46,493 nt of DNA from Mycolicibacterium porcinum (GTDB taxonomy: Bacteria > Actinomycetota > Actinomycetes > Mycobacteriales > Mycobacteriaceae). A program made the translations under genes and the position numbers. The notes beneath the pieces were generated by a model, which saw nothing but the letters and a program-made list of their open reading frames with translations, had not been told where the DNA came from and made no database searches. Shown piece by piece: positions 1 to 8,153 of this stretch. Each line of letters opens with the position of its first letter. Within the stretch, counting starts at the first letter, position 1. The stretch lies in contig MSTD01000009.1 of the NCBI GenBank assembly GCA_001942045.1, forward strand, positions 44,923-91,415, written 5' to 3'.

Positions 1-339
1 AATGTGACCCGCACCGAGCCCCAGCTCAAACCTGCCACCGGACAGTGCTGCCACGCTCACGGTTTCCCTGGCCGTGTCGACCGGATGGCGCAGATCGTTG
101 TTGAGCACCAGCGTGCCGGTGCGCAGAGTCGAGGTGACCGCGCAGGCAGTGGCGGCGCCGCTGAACGGAGCCAGTGTCGGCGCCAGATGATCGGGAATGG
201 TCAGCACATCGAACCCGGATTGTTCGACAGAGATCGCGAACTCGGCGAACTCCGCACCGCGGGGCAGCGCGGTGTGCAGCCCGAAGCGCAAGGGACGGTT
301 GCGGTGGGATTGCGACGCGATGCTCATATATTCCGACAT
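1..339 (-). CDS. LLM-class flavin/F420-dependent oxidoreductase, N-terminal part (3' end outside window)
   Basis: Reading the minus strand from an ATG at 339 gives 113 codons with no stop before the window edge. The protein begins MSEYMSIASQ and continues with RFGLHTALPRG, FAISVEQSGFDVLTIPDH and LSGGRFELGLGAGH. These are the first strands of the luciferase-like monooxygenase TIM barrel; LSGGRFxLGLGAG is a family hallmark. Such mycobacterial enzymes usually use F420 or FMN, and the substrate cannot be told. In M. tuberculosis an oxidoreductase of this kind (Rv2893) lies close to the M23 gene, which supports the call. An in-frame ATG at 327 is an alternative start. The other frames across this stretch are shadows. 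Confidence 0.8.
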   Translation of the reverse strand, partial: MSEYMSIASQSHRNRPLRFGLHTALPRGAEFAEFAISVEQSGFDVLTIPDHLAPTLAPFSGAATACAVTSTLRTGTLVLNNDLRHPVDTARETVSVAALSGGRFELGLGAGHI

Positions 340-358
340 TAGGCCGCACTGACTGCCG

Positions 359-421
359 CGCGAGCGTGCGCAAACCGCTGCTGTTCGGCGGCGCGGCGGG
401 CGGCAGACACGCACGCTCGCG
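359..421. terminator. 12-bp inverted repeat, probable terminator or REP-like element
   Basis: CGCGAGCGTGCG at 359-370 is matched exactly by CGCACGCTCGCG at 410-421, with a 39-base GC-rich loop. It lies just past the stop of the M23 gene (minus strand) and upstream of the LLM gene, so it could end M23 transcription. There is no T-tract. I see only one copy in this window. Confidence 0.45.
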
Positions 422-430
422 GTGCAGGGG

Positions 431-1021
431 TCACCCACCCAGCGGCTTGAGCCGGATCGGGGTTTCGGTGAGCAGCCCGAGCGGATTGACGTACTCGGCG
501 TCGGAGGCCGGCCCCCACATCGCACCCCAATGCAGGCAGGCCGTCACCGGACAACCGGGATGGCCGGCCAGCAGGGAACCCAGCAGCTGCCCGGTGCTCA
601 CCGTCTGGCCGGGTCTCACCGCGGCCTGCACCGGCTCGTAGCTGGTGCGCAGCCCACCGGGGTGGGCGAGTGAGACCACTGGACGTCCGGCCAGCACGCC
701 GGCGAACACCACGGTGCCCGGGCCCGCGGCATAGACGGGCTGTTGCGGCCCGGCCGCGAGGTCGACGCCGCGATGCCCGCGGTTCCAGTTAGGGGACGGG
801 GCATCGAAACCCCTGGTCACCGTGGGTCGTGGAGAGACCGGCCACTGCAGCCGCGACCCTTCGGCGCGGGCGGTGGCGGGCCAGGTCCACACCATCCCCA
901 GCGTGAGTACTGTCGCGGCAAACCTCACGCCACAAGTCCAGCGCCGGCACGGGGCCGGGCGAAAGCCCCAAACCGGGGCCTGTGGATGAATGCGTCCGGC
1001 TCCGCGACGTGGTAAAAGCAC
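431..1021 (-). CDS. Secreted M23-family metallopeptidase-like protein (Rv2891-like)
   Basis: Predicted exported peptidoglycan hydrolase-like protein of up to 196 residues. A hydrophobic segment (residues 33-50) ending in ATARA-EG looks like a signal peptide with an AxA cleavage site. The LytM domain follows: GHRGVDLA supplies the zinc ligands H83 and D87, SLAH holds H120, and CLHWG holds H164. In classical M23 enzymes the last motif is HxH, with its first His catalytic; here that position is Cys162. I recall this CLHWG form in actinobacterial relatives, so it may be a subgroup with changed or lost activity. The gene is divergent from rpsB, as in M. tuberculosis. The GTG at 1021 is the longest start. 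A GTG at 928 would put the signal peptide at the very N-terminus and is equally plausible. Confidence 0.8.
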   Translation of the reverse strand: MLLPRRGAGRIHPQAPVWGFRPAPCRRWTCGVRFAATVLTLGMVWTWPATARAEGSRLQWPVSPRPTVTRGFDAPSPNWNRGHRGVDLAAGPQQPVYAAGPGTVVFAGVLAGRPVVSLAHPGGLRTSYEPVQAAVRPGQTVSTGQLLGSLLAGHPGCPVTACLHWGAMWGPASDAEYVNPLGLLTETPIRLKPLGG

Positions 1022-1035
1022 CCCCCAGCAGCGTG

Positions 1036-1041
1036 TAAACT
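1036..1041 (+). promoter_or_regulatory. Possible -10 element for rpsB-tsf
   Basis: TAAACT fits the mycobacterial TANNNT -10 pattern in the 207-base gap between the M23 gene and rpsB. No convincing -35 hexamer lies 16-18 bases upstream. A short hairpin (CCCGC at 1046-1050 with GCGGG at 1060-1064) follows in what would be a long 5' leader. This is suggestive only. Confidence 0.25.
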
Positions 1042-1228
1042 TCTACCCGCAGCTCGCTAGCGGGCTGACTTCGCGTGTCTGCGCATTCGACTGCCTCAAC
1101 GGGGTCGTACCCGGATGCCGACGGTCCTGACCTGGTATTTGCCAGATCGGGTTCGGCAACCAGCGGGCACCAGGGCCTGGCATCACCCGACGCCGGGCGA
1201 CAACCGACATATAAAGGAACCATTACTC

Positions 1229-2059
1229 ATGGCTGTTGTAACCATGAAGCAGCTGCTGGACAGCGGCGCCCACTTCGGGCATCAGACCCGGCGCTGGAAC
1301 CCCAAGATGAAGCGGTTCATCTTCACCGACCGCAATGGCATCTACATCATCGATCTGCAGCAGACGCTGACCTACATCGACAAGGCCTACGAGTTCGTCA
1401 AGGAGACGGTTGCCCACGGCGGCACCATCCTGTTCGTCGGCACCAAGAAGCAGGCGCAGGAGTCCATCGCCGAAGAGGCCACCCGCGTCGGCATGCCCTA
1501 CGTGAACCAGCGCTGGCTCGGCGGCATGCTCACCAACTTCTCCACCGTGCACAAGCGCCTGCAGCGCCTCAAGGAGCTCGAGGCCATGGAGCAGACCGGT
1601 GGCTTCGAGGGTCGCACCAAGAAGGAAATCCTCATGCTCACGCGTGAGAAGAACAAATTGGAGCGGTCGCTGGGTGGAATCAGGGACATGCAGAAGGTGC
1701 CTTCGGCCATCTGGGTCGTCGACACCAACAAGGAGCACCTGGCGGTCAACGAGGCCATCAAGCTGGGTATCCCGGTCATCGCGATCCTGGACACCAACTG
1801 CGATCCCGACCAGGTCAACTACCCGATCCCGGGCAACGACGACGCGATCCGTTCGGCCGCCCTGCTGACCAAGGTCGTCGCCTCCGCGGTGGCCGAGGGC
1901 CTGCAGGCCCGCGCCGGCCAGGGCGCCGGCGAAAAGCAGGACGCCGAGGGTGCTGAGCCGCTCGCCGAGTGGGAGCAGGAATTGCTGGCCGGTGCCACCG
2001 CAGGCACCGCCGAGGGCGACGCCGCTGCTGCGCCCGAAACATCCACTGACGCTTCGTAA
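1229..2059 (+). CDS. rpsB: 30S ribosomal protein S2
   Basis: Ribosomal protein S2 (276 aa), a component of the small subunit. The start [19 protein letters not shown] and the downstream motifs [36 protein letters not shown] and [12 protein letters not shown] are diagnostic. The ATG at 1229 is preceded by AAAGGA at 1213-1218. The frame stays open back to 1115, but those codons do not resemble S2 and would lack a ribosome site. The C-terminal 40 or so residues form an Ala/Glu-rich acidic tail, common in actinobacterial S2. It is co-transcribed with tsf 19 bases downstream. Confidence 0.98.
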   Translation: MAVVTMKQLLDSGAHFGHQTRRWNPKMKRFIFTDRNGIYIIDLQQTLTYIDKAYEFVKETVAHGGTILFVGTKKQAQESIAEEATRVGMPYVNQRWLGGMLTNFSTVHKRLQRLKELEAMEQTGGFEGRTKKEILMLTREKNKLERSLGGIRDMQKVPSAIWVVDTNKEHLAVNEAIKLGIPVIAILDTNCDPDQVNYPIPGNDDAIRSAALLTKVVASAVAEGLQARAGQGAGEKQDAEGAEPLAEWEQELLAGATAGTAEGDAAAAPETSTDAS

Positions 2060-2078
2060 TTCCAGGAGAAGTCTTTAA

Positions 2079-2906
2079 ATGGCTAACTACACCGCTGCTG
2101 ACGTCAAGCGCCTTCGGGAACTGACCGGCTCCGGCATGATGGACTGCAAGAATGCGCTGGCAGAGTCGGACGGCGATTTCGACAAGGCCGTCGAGTTGCT
2201 CCGCATCAAGGGCGCCAAGGACGTCGGCAAGCGCGCTGAGCGTGCCACCGCCGAGGGCCTGGTCGCGGCCAAGGACGGCGCTCTCATCGAGCTGAACTCC
2301 GAGACCGACTTCGTCGCCAAGAACGCCGAATTCCAGGAGCTCGCCAACCAGGTCGTGGCCGCCGCGGCAGCCGCCAAGGTCAGCGACGCGGACGCCCTCA
2401 AGGCCGCCAAGGTCGGAGACGCCACGGTCGAGCAGGCCATCGCCGACCTGTCCGCCAAGATCGGCGAGAAGCTGGAACTGCGTCGCGCCGCCTACTTCGA
2501 CGGCACGGTCGAGACCTACCTGCACAAGCGTGCCGCGGACCTGCCGCCGGCCGTCGGCGTGCTGGTCGAGTACACCGCCGGCGACGCGGAGAAGGGCAAG
2601 GAGGCCGCTCACGCGGTCGCCCTGCAGATCGCTGCGCTCAAGGCCAAGTACCTCACCCGTGAGGATGTCCCGGCCGACATCGTCGCCAACGAGCGGCGCA
2701 TCGCCGAGGAGACCGCGAAGGAAGAGGGCAAGCCCGAGCAGGCACTGCCCAAGATCATCGAAGGTCGCGTCACGGGCTTCTACAAGGACGTCGTGCTGCT
2801 GGACCAGCCGTCGGTGTCCGACAACAAGAAGACCGTCAAGGCCCTGCTGGACGAGGCCGGCGTCACCGTGACCCGCTTCGTGCGGTTCGAGGTCGGCCAG
2901 GCCTAA
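2079..2906 (+). CDS. tsf: Translation elongation factor Ts
   Basis: EF-Ts (275 aa) is the nucleotide exchange factor that releases GDP from EF-Tu. The N-terminal UBA-like segment ([19 protein letters not shown]) and the core motif ETDFVAKN are clear, and the length is normal. The start ATG has AGGAGA at 2064-2069. The gene forms the usual two-gene operon with rpsB and is followed by a strong hairpin terminator. Confidence 0.98.
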   Translation: MANYTAADVKRLRELTGSGMMDCKNALAESDGDFDKAVELLRIKGAKDVGKRAERATAEGLVAAKDGALIELNSETDFVAKNAEFQELANQVVAAAAAAKVSDADALKAAKVGDATVEQAIADLSAKIGEKLELRRAAYFDGTVETYLHKRAADLPPAVGVLVEYTAGDAEKGKEAAHAVALQIAALKAKYLTREDVPADIVANERRIAEETAKEEGKPEQALPKIIEGRVTGFYKDVVLLDQPSVSDNKKTVKALLDEAGVTVTRFVRFEVGQA

Positions 2907-2970
2907 CCCACCAGAAGACTCGGGCGGCACATCACACCCGATTGACGGCTCAGCCGTTGCCGCCCGCTGC

Positions 2971-3015
2971 AAAGCCCCGCGCACATTCCGGCGATCCCGG
3001 AAAGCGCGGGGTTTT
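2971..3015 (+). terminator. Intrinsic terminator of rpsB-tsf
   Basis: CCCCGCGC (2975-2982) pairs with GCGCGGGG (3004-3011), followed by TTTT. A second inner stem, TTCCGG (2986-2991) with CCGGAA (2997-3002), lengthens the hairpin, and the A-run at 2971-2973 pairs with the T-run. It lies 65 bases after the tsf stop. Confidence 0.9.
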
Positions 3016-3128
3016 GTTCATTCGTGACCCGGTCGGTGCCGGGTAGTTGCTCACGCACGGGCGGGGAGCTTTGCCGATGTGGGAGTGTGGCAGGTACGAA
3101 TGGGTTGGGGAGTGGTGTTGGAGGTGAC

Positions 3129-3983
3129 ATGCGCGTAGGTGTGGTGTTTCCGCAGACGGAACTCGGCGGAGATCCGGGAGCCGTGCGCGCATACGGCCAG
3201 CGTGTCGAGGAGCTGGGCTTCACCCACATCCTGGCCTACGACCACGTCGTCGGCGCTGATCCGGCCGTCCACCGGGACTGGGCGGGGCCCTACGACCTCT
3301 ACACCACATTCCATGAGCCCATGGTGATGTTCGGTTACCTGGCCGCCGTCACCTCGCTGGAGTTGGTGACCGGGGTGGTCATCCTGCCGCAGCGCCAAGC
3401 CGTCCTGGTGGCCAAGCAGGCGGCCGAGGTTGACCTGCTCAGCGGTGGGCGACTGCGCCTGGGCGTCGGCCTGGGCTGGAACGCGGTCGAGTACGAGGCG
3501 CTCGGCGAGGATTTCGGCAACCGCGGCAAGCGGTCCGAGGAGCAGGTCGAGCTGATGCGCCGGCTGTGGACCGAATCGTCGGTCACGTTCGAGGGCCGCT
3601 ACCACAGGGTGACCGGCGCCGGCCTGGCGCCGTTGCCGGTGCAGCGGCCCATCCCGGTGTGGTTCGGAGCGGCCTCCGCCCGAGCCCTTGAGCGGGCCGG
3701 GCGGCTGGGCGACGGTTGGTTCCCCATGGTCGGCCCCGGTGCCGAGCTCGAAGACGCCCGGGCCCGGGTCGAACGCGCCGCGGTTTCCGCCGAACGCGAT
3801 CCGGCGACTATCGGGATGGAGGGCCGCGTGAACTGGGCCGGTGATCCGGACCAGACGGCAGCCGACATCGCGGCATGGGCAGAGGCCGGAGCCACCCACG
3901 TCACGGTGAACACCATGGGTGCGGGCCTGCGGACGGTCGACGAGCATCTGGCCGCGCTGCAGAGCGTGGCTCGGACGCAGTGA
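3129..3983 (+). CDS. LLM-class F420-dependent oxidoreductase
   Basis: A luciferase-like TIM-barrel oxidoreductase of 284 residues. It starts MRVGVVFPQTELG and contains VEELGFTHILAYDHVVGAD, TGVVILPQRQAVLVAKQAAEVD, LSGGRLRLGVGLGWN and a C-terminal GATHVTVNTMG. These fit the F420-dependent LLM group that is abundant in mycobacteria; the substrate is unknown. The ATG at 3129 was chosen because GGAGG at 3120-3124 precedes it and the protein begins directly at the first beta strand. The frame is open from 3024 but without family similarity. The gene lies between the tsf terminator and the amidase, 22 bases from the latter, so those two may be co-transcribed. I do not recall it here in M. tuberculosis. 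Confidence 0.88.
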   Translation: MRVGVVFPQTELGGDPGAVRAYGQRVEELGFTHILAYDHVVGADPAVHRDWAGPYDLYTTFHEPMVMFGYLAAVTSLELVTGVVILPQRQAVLVAKQAAEVDLLSGGRLRLGVGLGWNAVEYEALGEDFGNRGKRSEEQVELMRRLWTESSVTFEGRYHRVTGAGLAPLPVQRPIPVWFGAASARALERAGRLGDGWFPMVGPGAELEDARARVERAAVSAERDPATIGMEGRVNWAGDPDQTAADIAAWAEAGATHVTVNTMGAGLRTVDEHLAALQSVARTQ

Positions 3984-4005
3984 CCCCGGCTGCTAGCGTC
4001 GCAGC

Positions 4006-5490
4006 GTGACCAGCAGTCCGCGCCCCGCACGTAAAGCCCCGATCCGCCTGAGCGCCTTCGGCGACGACGCCCTCGGCGAGCATGACGCCGTCGGCTTGGT
4101 AGAGGAACTGCGGGCCGGGCGGGTATCGGCCGCCGACCTGATCGAGGCGGCCATCGCGCGGGCCGAGGCGGTCAATCCGACCCTCAACGGGCTCGCTTTC
4201 GAAGCCTTCGACCGGGCGCACGCCCGCGGCGCCGCACCCAGCAGCTACGGCGGTTTCTTCGACGGTGTCCCGACCTTCGTCAAGGACAATGACGCGGTCG
4301 AGGGCATGCCGACGATGCGCGGCACCGATGCGTGGGAACCTCGGCCGGAACCGGCCAACGGCGACTTCGCCCGGGCCTACCTGGCGACGGGTCTGGTGCC
4401 GCTGGGCAAGACCCGGCTGTCGGAGTTCGGTTTCAGCGCGTCCTGCGAGCATCCGCGTCTGGGGCCTGTCCGCAACCCGTGGAACACCGCGTACACCGCG
4501 GGCGCCTCCTCGTCTGGTTCCGGGGCGTTCGTCGCGTCAGGCGTCGTCCCCATTGCGCACGCCAACGACGGGGGCGGCTCCATCCGGATCCCCGCCGCCT
4601 GCAACGGGTTGGTCGGTCTCAAGCCCACCCGGGGCCGGCTGCCGCAGGACAAGGACATGCGGATGATGCCGCTGCGGATCGTGTCCGACGGGGTGCTCAC
4701 CCGATCAGTGCGTGACACCGCCGCGTTGCTGCGGGAGATGGAACGCGTCTACCGCAACCCCAAGCTGCCGCCGATCGGCGATGTCAGCCGCCCGGGCAAG
4801 CAGCGCCTGCGCATCGCGGTGTGCACGCAGTCCGTCGTGCACGACGCCGGTGTCGAGATGACCGAGCTGACCCACAAGACCGCGGCACTGCTCGAGGAGC
4901 TCGGCCACCAGATCACGGTGATCGGCAATCCCGTGCAGGCCCGGTTCAAGGATGACTTCCTGCTCTACTGGGCGTTCCTGGCCTACGCGTTGGTACGTGG
5001 CGGCAAGCGGTCCTTCGGCCCGAGTTTCGACCGCGACAAGCTCGACAACCTGACCCTCGGGCTGGAACGCCACGCCTCGCGCAACCTGTACCGGGTCCCG
5101 GCGGCGACCGCTCGGCTGGCGCGGTCACGGCGGATCACCGAGCACCTGTCCAACAGCTATGACGCGGTGCTGATGCCGACCCTGGCCGAGCCCACCCTGG
5201 AGATCGGCCAGCTCGACCCGACTGCGGACTACGACCAGATCATCGATCGGCTGCTCGGCTGGGTGGCTTTCACCCCGTTGCAGAACGCCACCGGAGACCC
5301 GGCGATCGCGCTGCCCCTGGCACAGACGGCGGCCGGCCTGCCCGCGGGGATGATGCTGTCGACGACCCGTGGTCGCGAAGCCCTGCTGCTGGAGCTGGCC
5401 TACGAGTTGGAGGAGGCCAGGCCCTGGGCGCGAATCCAGGATCCGGTCCCGGCAGCGCCGCGTAAACGTGCGCGAAAAGCAGTGAAATAG
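4006..5490 (+). CDS. amiC: Amidase, amidase-signature family (AmiC-like)
   Basis: A 494-residue amidase-signature hydrolase that cleaves carboxamides. The Ser-cisSer-Lys triad is visible: K93 in FVKDND, S168 in AGASSSGSGA and S192 in DGGGSIRIPA. It follows rpsB-tsf as the amiC gene does in M. tuberculosis (Rv2888c). It starts at a GTG, 22 bases after the LLM gene. The C-terminus is short and Lys/Arg-rich (RKRARKAVK). No signal peptide is seen, so it is probably cytosolic. The physiological substrate is unknown. Confidence 0.88.
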   Translation: MTSSPRPARKAPIRLSAFGDDALGEHDAVGLVEELRAGRVSAADLIEAAIARAEAVNPTLNGLAFEAFDRAHARGAAPSSYGGFFDGVPTFVKDNDAVEGMPTMRGTDAWEPRPEPANGDFARAYLATGLVPLGKTRLSEFGFSASCEHPRLGPVRNPWNTAYTAGASSSGSGAFVASGVVPIAHANDGGGSIRIPAACNGLVGLKPTRGRLPQDKDMRMMPLRIVSDGVLTRSVRDTAALLREMERVYRNPKLPPIGDVSRPGKQRLRIAVCTQSVVHDAGVEMTELTHKTAALLEELGHQITVIGNPVQARFKDDFLLYWAFLAYALVRGGKRSFGPSFDRDKLDNLTLGLERHASRNLYRVPAATARLARSRRITEHLSNSYDAVLMPTLAEPTLEIGQLDPTADYDQIIDRLLGWVAFTPLQNATGDPAIALPLAQTAAGLPAGMMLSTTRGREALLLELAYELEEARPWARIQDPVPAAPRKRARKAVK

Positions 5491-5578
5491 CCTGTTTTTG
5501 AACCTGTGGGCGCAGGATGACGACGAAATCCGTTGTGCCCGCGACATCATGACGTAACGCCAACCGGCGGGTGTTAAC

Positions 5579-5594
5579 TCGCGGGACACCGCGA
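5579..5594. promoter_or_regulatory. Short inverted repeat upstream of the permease-amine oxidase operon
   Basis: TCGCGG (5579-5584) and CCGCGA (5589-5594) form 6-bp arms around GACA. They lie 42 bases upstream of the GTG start at 5636, in the 145-base gap after the amidase. This could be an operator, but in DNA this GC-rich such a repeat can arise by chance. Confidence 0.25.
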
Positions 5595-5635
5595 TCTGCT
5601 CCAGGTGAAACACACGGCTCGCAGCATTCCCCACT

Positions 5636-6829
5636 GTGGAGACCGTAGCTTCGATACCGTCGTCTCAAGCATCCACAGCGCGTCGATCGCCGGAGATCGC
5701 GCCCACTGCGGTGCGGACCGGAGGCACTCTCGGGTGCCTGATTCGATTCGCGCTGGCCAACATTCGTCGCCGGCCCGAACGGTTTGTGTTGTCGGTGCTC
5801 GGGATCGCGCTGGCCATTGCCTGCGTGACCGTGGTTCGCACCATCTCGGCGAGCTTTGCGATCACCGGGGCTGATTCGGTCGTCGACGTACTGGGTGATG
5901 CCCAGTTGTGGGTGGTGCCGGCCGCCGGGGTGCACTATGACAACGAGGCCCGCGCCCTGGTTGCGGACGGGCCGCCTCCGGCGCTCGACCTGCCCGACGG
6001 CTGGCACGGCCGGCTGACGATCTCCGGTGTGACGGTCATCGACGGCGCTGCGGTGTCGCTACGCGGCAGCGACGAAGTGCCTTCTGGCCAGGCGGTTTTG
6101 GGCTCCGGCCTGGCCGGCCGGTTGGGGGTCGCGTCCGGAGACGTGATCGACGTGGGGGCCCTGCCGCTCACCGCGAAGGTCTCGGGGCCGGGGGAGTCGA
6201 TGTCCGTGGCGCCCGCGTTGGCACGGCTCCTCGTCGGTGACAACGGCTGGTGGACGGTCACGGCGCCGCCGGGCAACGAACATCGCCGCGACCTAGGCCA
6301 GGCCTTCGGGGCTGCGGTAGGGCTACCTGCCACGGCCGACCCGTCGGTGCAGCCGGAGCCCGGCGGTCACGGCCTGATCTACGACACGGTCGGCGGATCG
6401 GGTCCGCTGAGCTTCGAGCAGAAGTTCTCGGCGCTGTTCTCGGGACAGGTCACGGGGTCGACTCTGGGCCTGATCTCCACCATTGGGCTGGCTCTGGGAT
6501 TCGTCATCGCGGTGTCGTCCTTCCTGGCCGCAGTCGCTGAACGCAAACGTGAGTTCGGGATCATGAGCAGCATCGGCCTGGCCGACGAGGTGCTGTACTT
6601 CTTCCTGGTCGAATCGGCGATCGTGTTCGTGACGGCCTACGCGGTCGGAGTTCTGGGTGCGGGAATCGCTGTGGCACTGGTGATTCCGGAGATCGCCACA
6701 CTCACCGCATGGGCTCAGGCCGCCGGAATGGTGGCTGCGTTCCTGCCCGCGATGGCCATCGTCGGCGCTCTGGTGCCCGTGCACCGGCTCCTGCAGCAAC
6801 GTCCGGTCGACCTCCTGGGGGCAAGGTGA
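5636..6829 (+). CDS. ABC transporter permease, FtsX/MacB type, with large extracytoplasmic domain
   Basis: A 397-residue membrane protein. After an N-terminal cytosolic stretch, FALANIRRRPERF leads into a first membrane helix (about residues 48-72). An extracytoplasmic domain of roughly 180 residues follows (about 75-260). Three further helices lie near 268-298, 320-350 and 358-385. This is the MacB/FtsX permease layout. GTG at 5636 is the likely start. It overlaps the next permease by 4 bases (GTGA), and an ATPase follows, so the three form one ABC system. MacB-type systems often act in mechanotransmission or lipid/peptide handling rather than ordinary import. Here the complex is in an operon with an amine permease and amine oxidase, so its cargo may relate to amines; that is inference. 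Confidence 0.85.
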   Translation: METVASIPSSQASTARRSPEIAPTAVRTGGTLGCLIRFALANIRRRPERFVLSVLGIALAIACVTVVRTISASFAITGADSVVDVLGDAQLWVVPAAGVHYDNEARALVADGPPPALDLPDGWHGRLTISGVTVIDGAAVSLRGSDEVPSGQAVLGSGLAGRLGVASGDVIDVGALPLTAKVSGPGESMSVAPALARLLVGDNGWWTVTAPPGNEHRRDLGQAFGAAVGLPATADPSVQPEPGGHGLIYDTVGGSGPLSFEQKFSALFSGQVTGSTLGLISTIGLALGFVIAVSSFLAAVAERKREFGIMSSIGLADEVLYFFLVESAIVFVTAYAVGVLGAGIAVALVIPEIATLTAWAQAAGMVAAFLPAMAIVGALVPVHRLLQQRPVDLLGAR

Positions 6830-7392
6830 GCAGCAAAGGACTGGCTTACGGCTGGCTGTCCGCCCGGCGGCGGATCCGCGAGATGGTGCTGCCCGTGGTG
6901 ACCACTGCCACCGGAGCCTTCCTGGTGGTGCTGGTATTCGGCATGTCGTCGGGGATCCGTGCGCAGTCGGCGGCACTGGGCCATGCCGAGGAGATCAACC
7001 GGGCGGTGATCCTGATCGCGGTCACCGTGCTGCTCGTCGGGGTGGTCGAAGTCGCGGTGGCCACCACCCGCACGGTGGCGCACCGTACCCGCGAACTCGG
7101 GGTGCTGGGAGCCAACGGCATACCCCGCGCGCCCGTGATCGCCGCTCTCCTCGTCGAACCGGTGGTGGCCGCAGTCCTGGGCTCGCTGCTCGGCGCGGTC
7201 TGCGCCGGTGTCACCAGCAGCGTGGTGGCGCTGGTGGGCCTGGCGCCCACCGGGGTGTCCTACTCCGGGTTGGCAGTAGGCGCGGCAGTCGCCGTCGGGG
7301 TCAGCGTCGCAGCAGCCGTCGCAACGAGTTTCGTGCCCACCTTCAACGCCGCATCACGTCCGCCAATTCGATCCCTGACCTCGGGAGGCTGA
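6826..7392 (+). CDS. Compact FtsX-like ABC permease lacking an ectodomain
   Basis: A 188-residue permease with four predicted helices (about residues 18-45, 60-80, 108-135 and 145-172). It contains the FtsX-core segment VAHRTRELGVLGANGIPR, equivalent to AERKREFGIMSSIGLAD in the preceding gene. The loop between helices 1 and 2 is only some 20 residues, so the large extracytoplasmic domain of the partner is missing. It starts at the GTG overlapping the upstream stop; earlier in-frame codons would run inside the first permease gene. The two probably form an asymmetric heterodimer on the ATPase encoded 7 bases downstream. Confidence 0.82.
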   Translation: MSSKGLAYGWLSARRRIREMVLPVVTTATGAFLVVLVFGMSSGIRAQSAALGHAEEINRAVILIAVTVLLVGVVEVAVATTRTVAHRTRELGVLGANGIPRAPVIAALLVEPVVAAVLGSLLGAVCAGVTSSVVALVGLAPTGVSYSGLAVGAAVAVGVSVAAAVATSFVPTFNAASRPPIRSLTSGG

Positions 7393-7399
7393 GCCGAAC

Positions 7400-8128
7400 A
7401 TGACCGCACTTCACGACACCGCCGCTGCCGCATCGGAGGCCGCCGACCCGGTCAAGAAGCCGGTCATCGAGGTCAGCGACGTATGGAAGCTGCACAAGCT
7501 CGGCGACGAGGTGGTCAAGGCCCTTGTGGCCGCCGACCTTCAGGTGATGCCAGGGGAGTTCGTCTGCCTGATGGGACCGAGTGGCAGCGGCAAGTCCACG
7601 TTGCTCAACATCATCGGCGGGTTGGATCGTCCGACCAAGGGTACCGTCACGATCGGCGGACAGGACACCGCACAGTTGACGGAGAGTCAGTTCGCCGCGC
7701 TGCGGCACGACACCATCGGCTTCATCTTCCAGAGCTACAACCTGATCCCGTTCCTGTCCGCGGTCGAGAACGTCGAGCTGCCGCTGATGTTCGAGCCGTA
7801 CGACCGGAAGTCGTTGCGCAAGCGCGCAACCGAACTGCTCGAGCTGGTGGGCCTCGGGCACCGGGTACACCACCAGCCCACGAAGATGTCGGGTGGTGAA
7901 CAGCAGCGCACCGCGATCGCACGGTCGCTGATCAGCAATCCGACCCTGGTATTGGCCGACGAGCCGACGGCCAATCTCGACCACCGCACGGGGGAGACGG
8001 TGGTGCGCATGCTGCGTGACCTGTGCTCGACGTTGGGCGTCACGGTCGTCGCAAGCACCCACGATCCCACGGTGGCCGACGAAGCGAGCCGTGTTGTCCG
8101 GATGCGAGACGGACAAATCGTCAACTGA
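7400..8128 (+). CDS. ABC transporter ATPase, MacB/LolD type
   Basis: A 242-residue nucleotide-binding subunit with every ABC motif: Walker A GPSGSGKST, Q-loop FQSYNLIPFLS, signature MSGGEQQRTAIARSL, Walker B LVLADEPTANLD and H-loop STHD. The sequence after the Q-loop and the signature form place it with MacB/LolD/FtsE-like ATPases, which work with FtsX-type permeases such as the two genes just upstream. An Ala-rich 25-residue N-terminal extension precedes the domain. It is cytosolic at the membrane and energises the two permeases. Confidence 0.92.
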   Translation: MTALHDTAAAASEAADPVKKPVIEVSDVWKLHKLGDEVVKALVAADLQVMPGEFVCLMGPSGSGKSTLLNIIGGLDRPTKGTVTIGGQDTAQLTESQFAALRHDTIGFIFQSYNLIPFLSAVENVELPLMFEPYDRKSLRKRATELLELVGLGHRVHHQPTKMSGGEQQRTAIARSLISNPTLVLADEPTANLDHRTGETVVRMLRDLCSTLGVTVVASTHDPTVADEASRVVRMRDGQIVN

Positions 8129-8153
8129 ATCAACGGTATTGGGAGACGAATCG

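Noticed and set aside
1034..1039. TGTAAA upstream of rpsB as a sixth dyad copy
   Set aside because: No GTGACA or TTTACA lies 14 bases away, so it does not fit the dyad.
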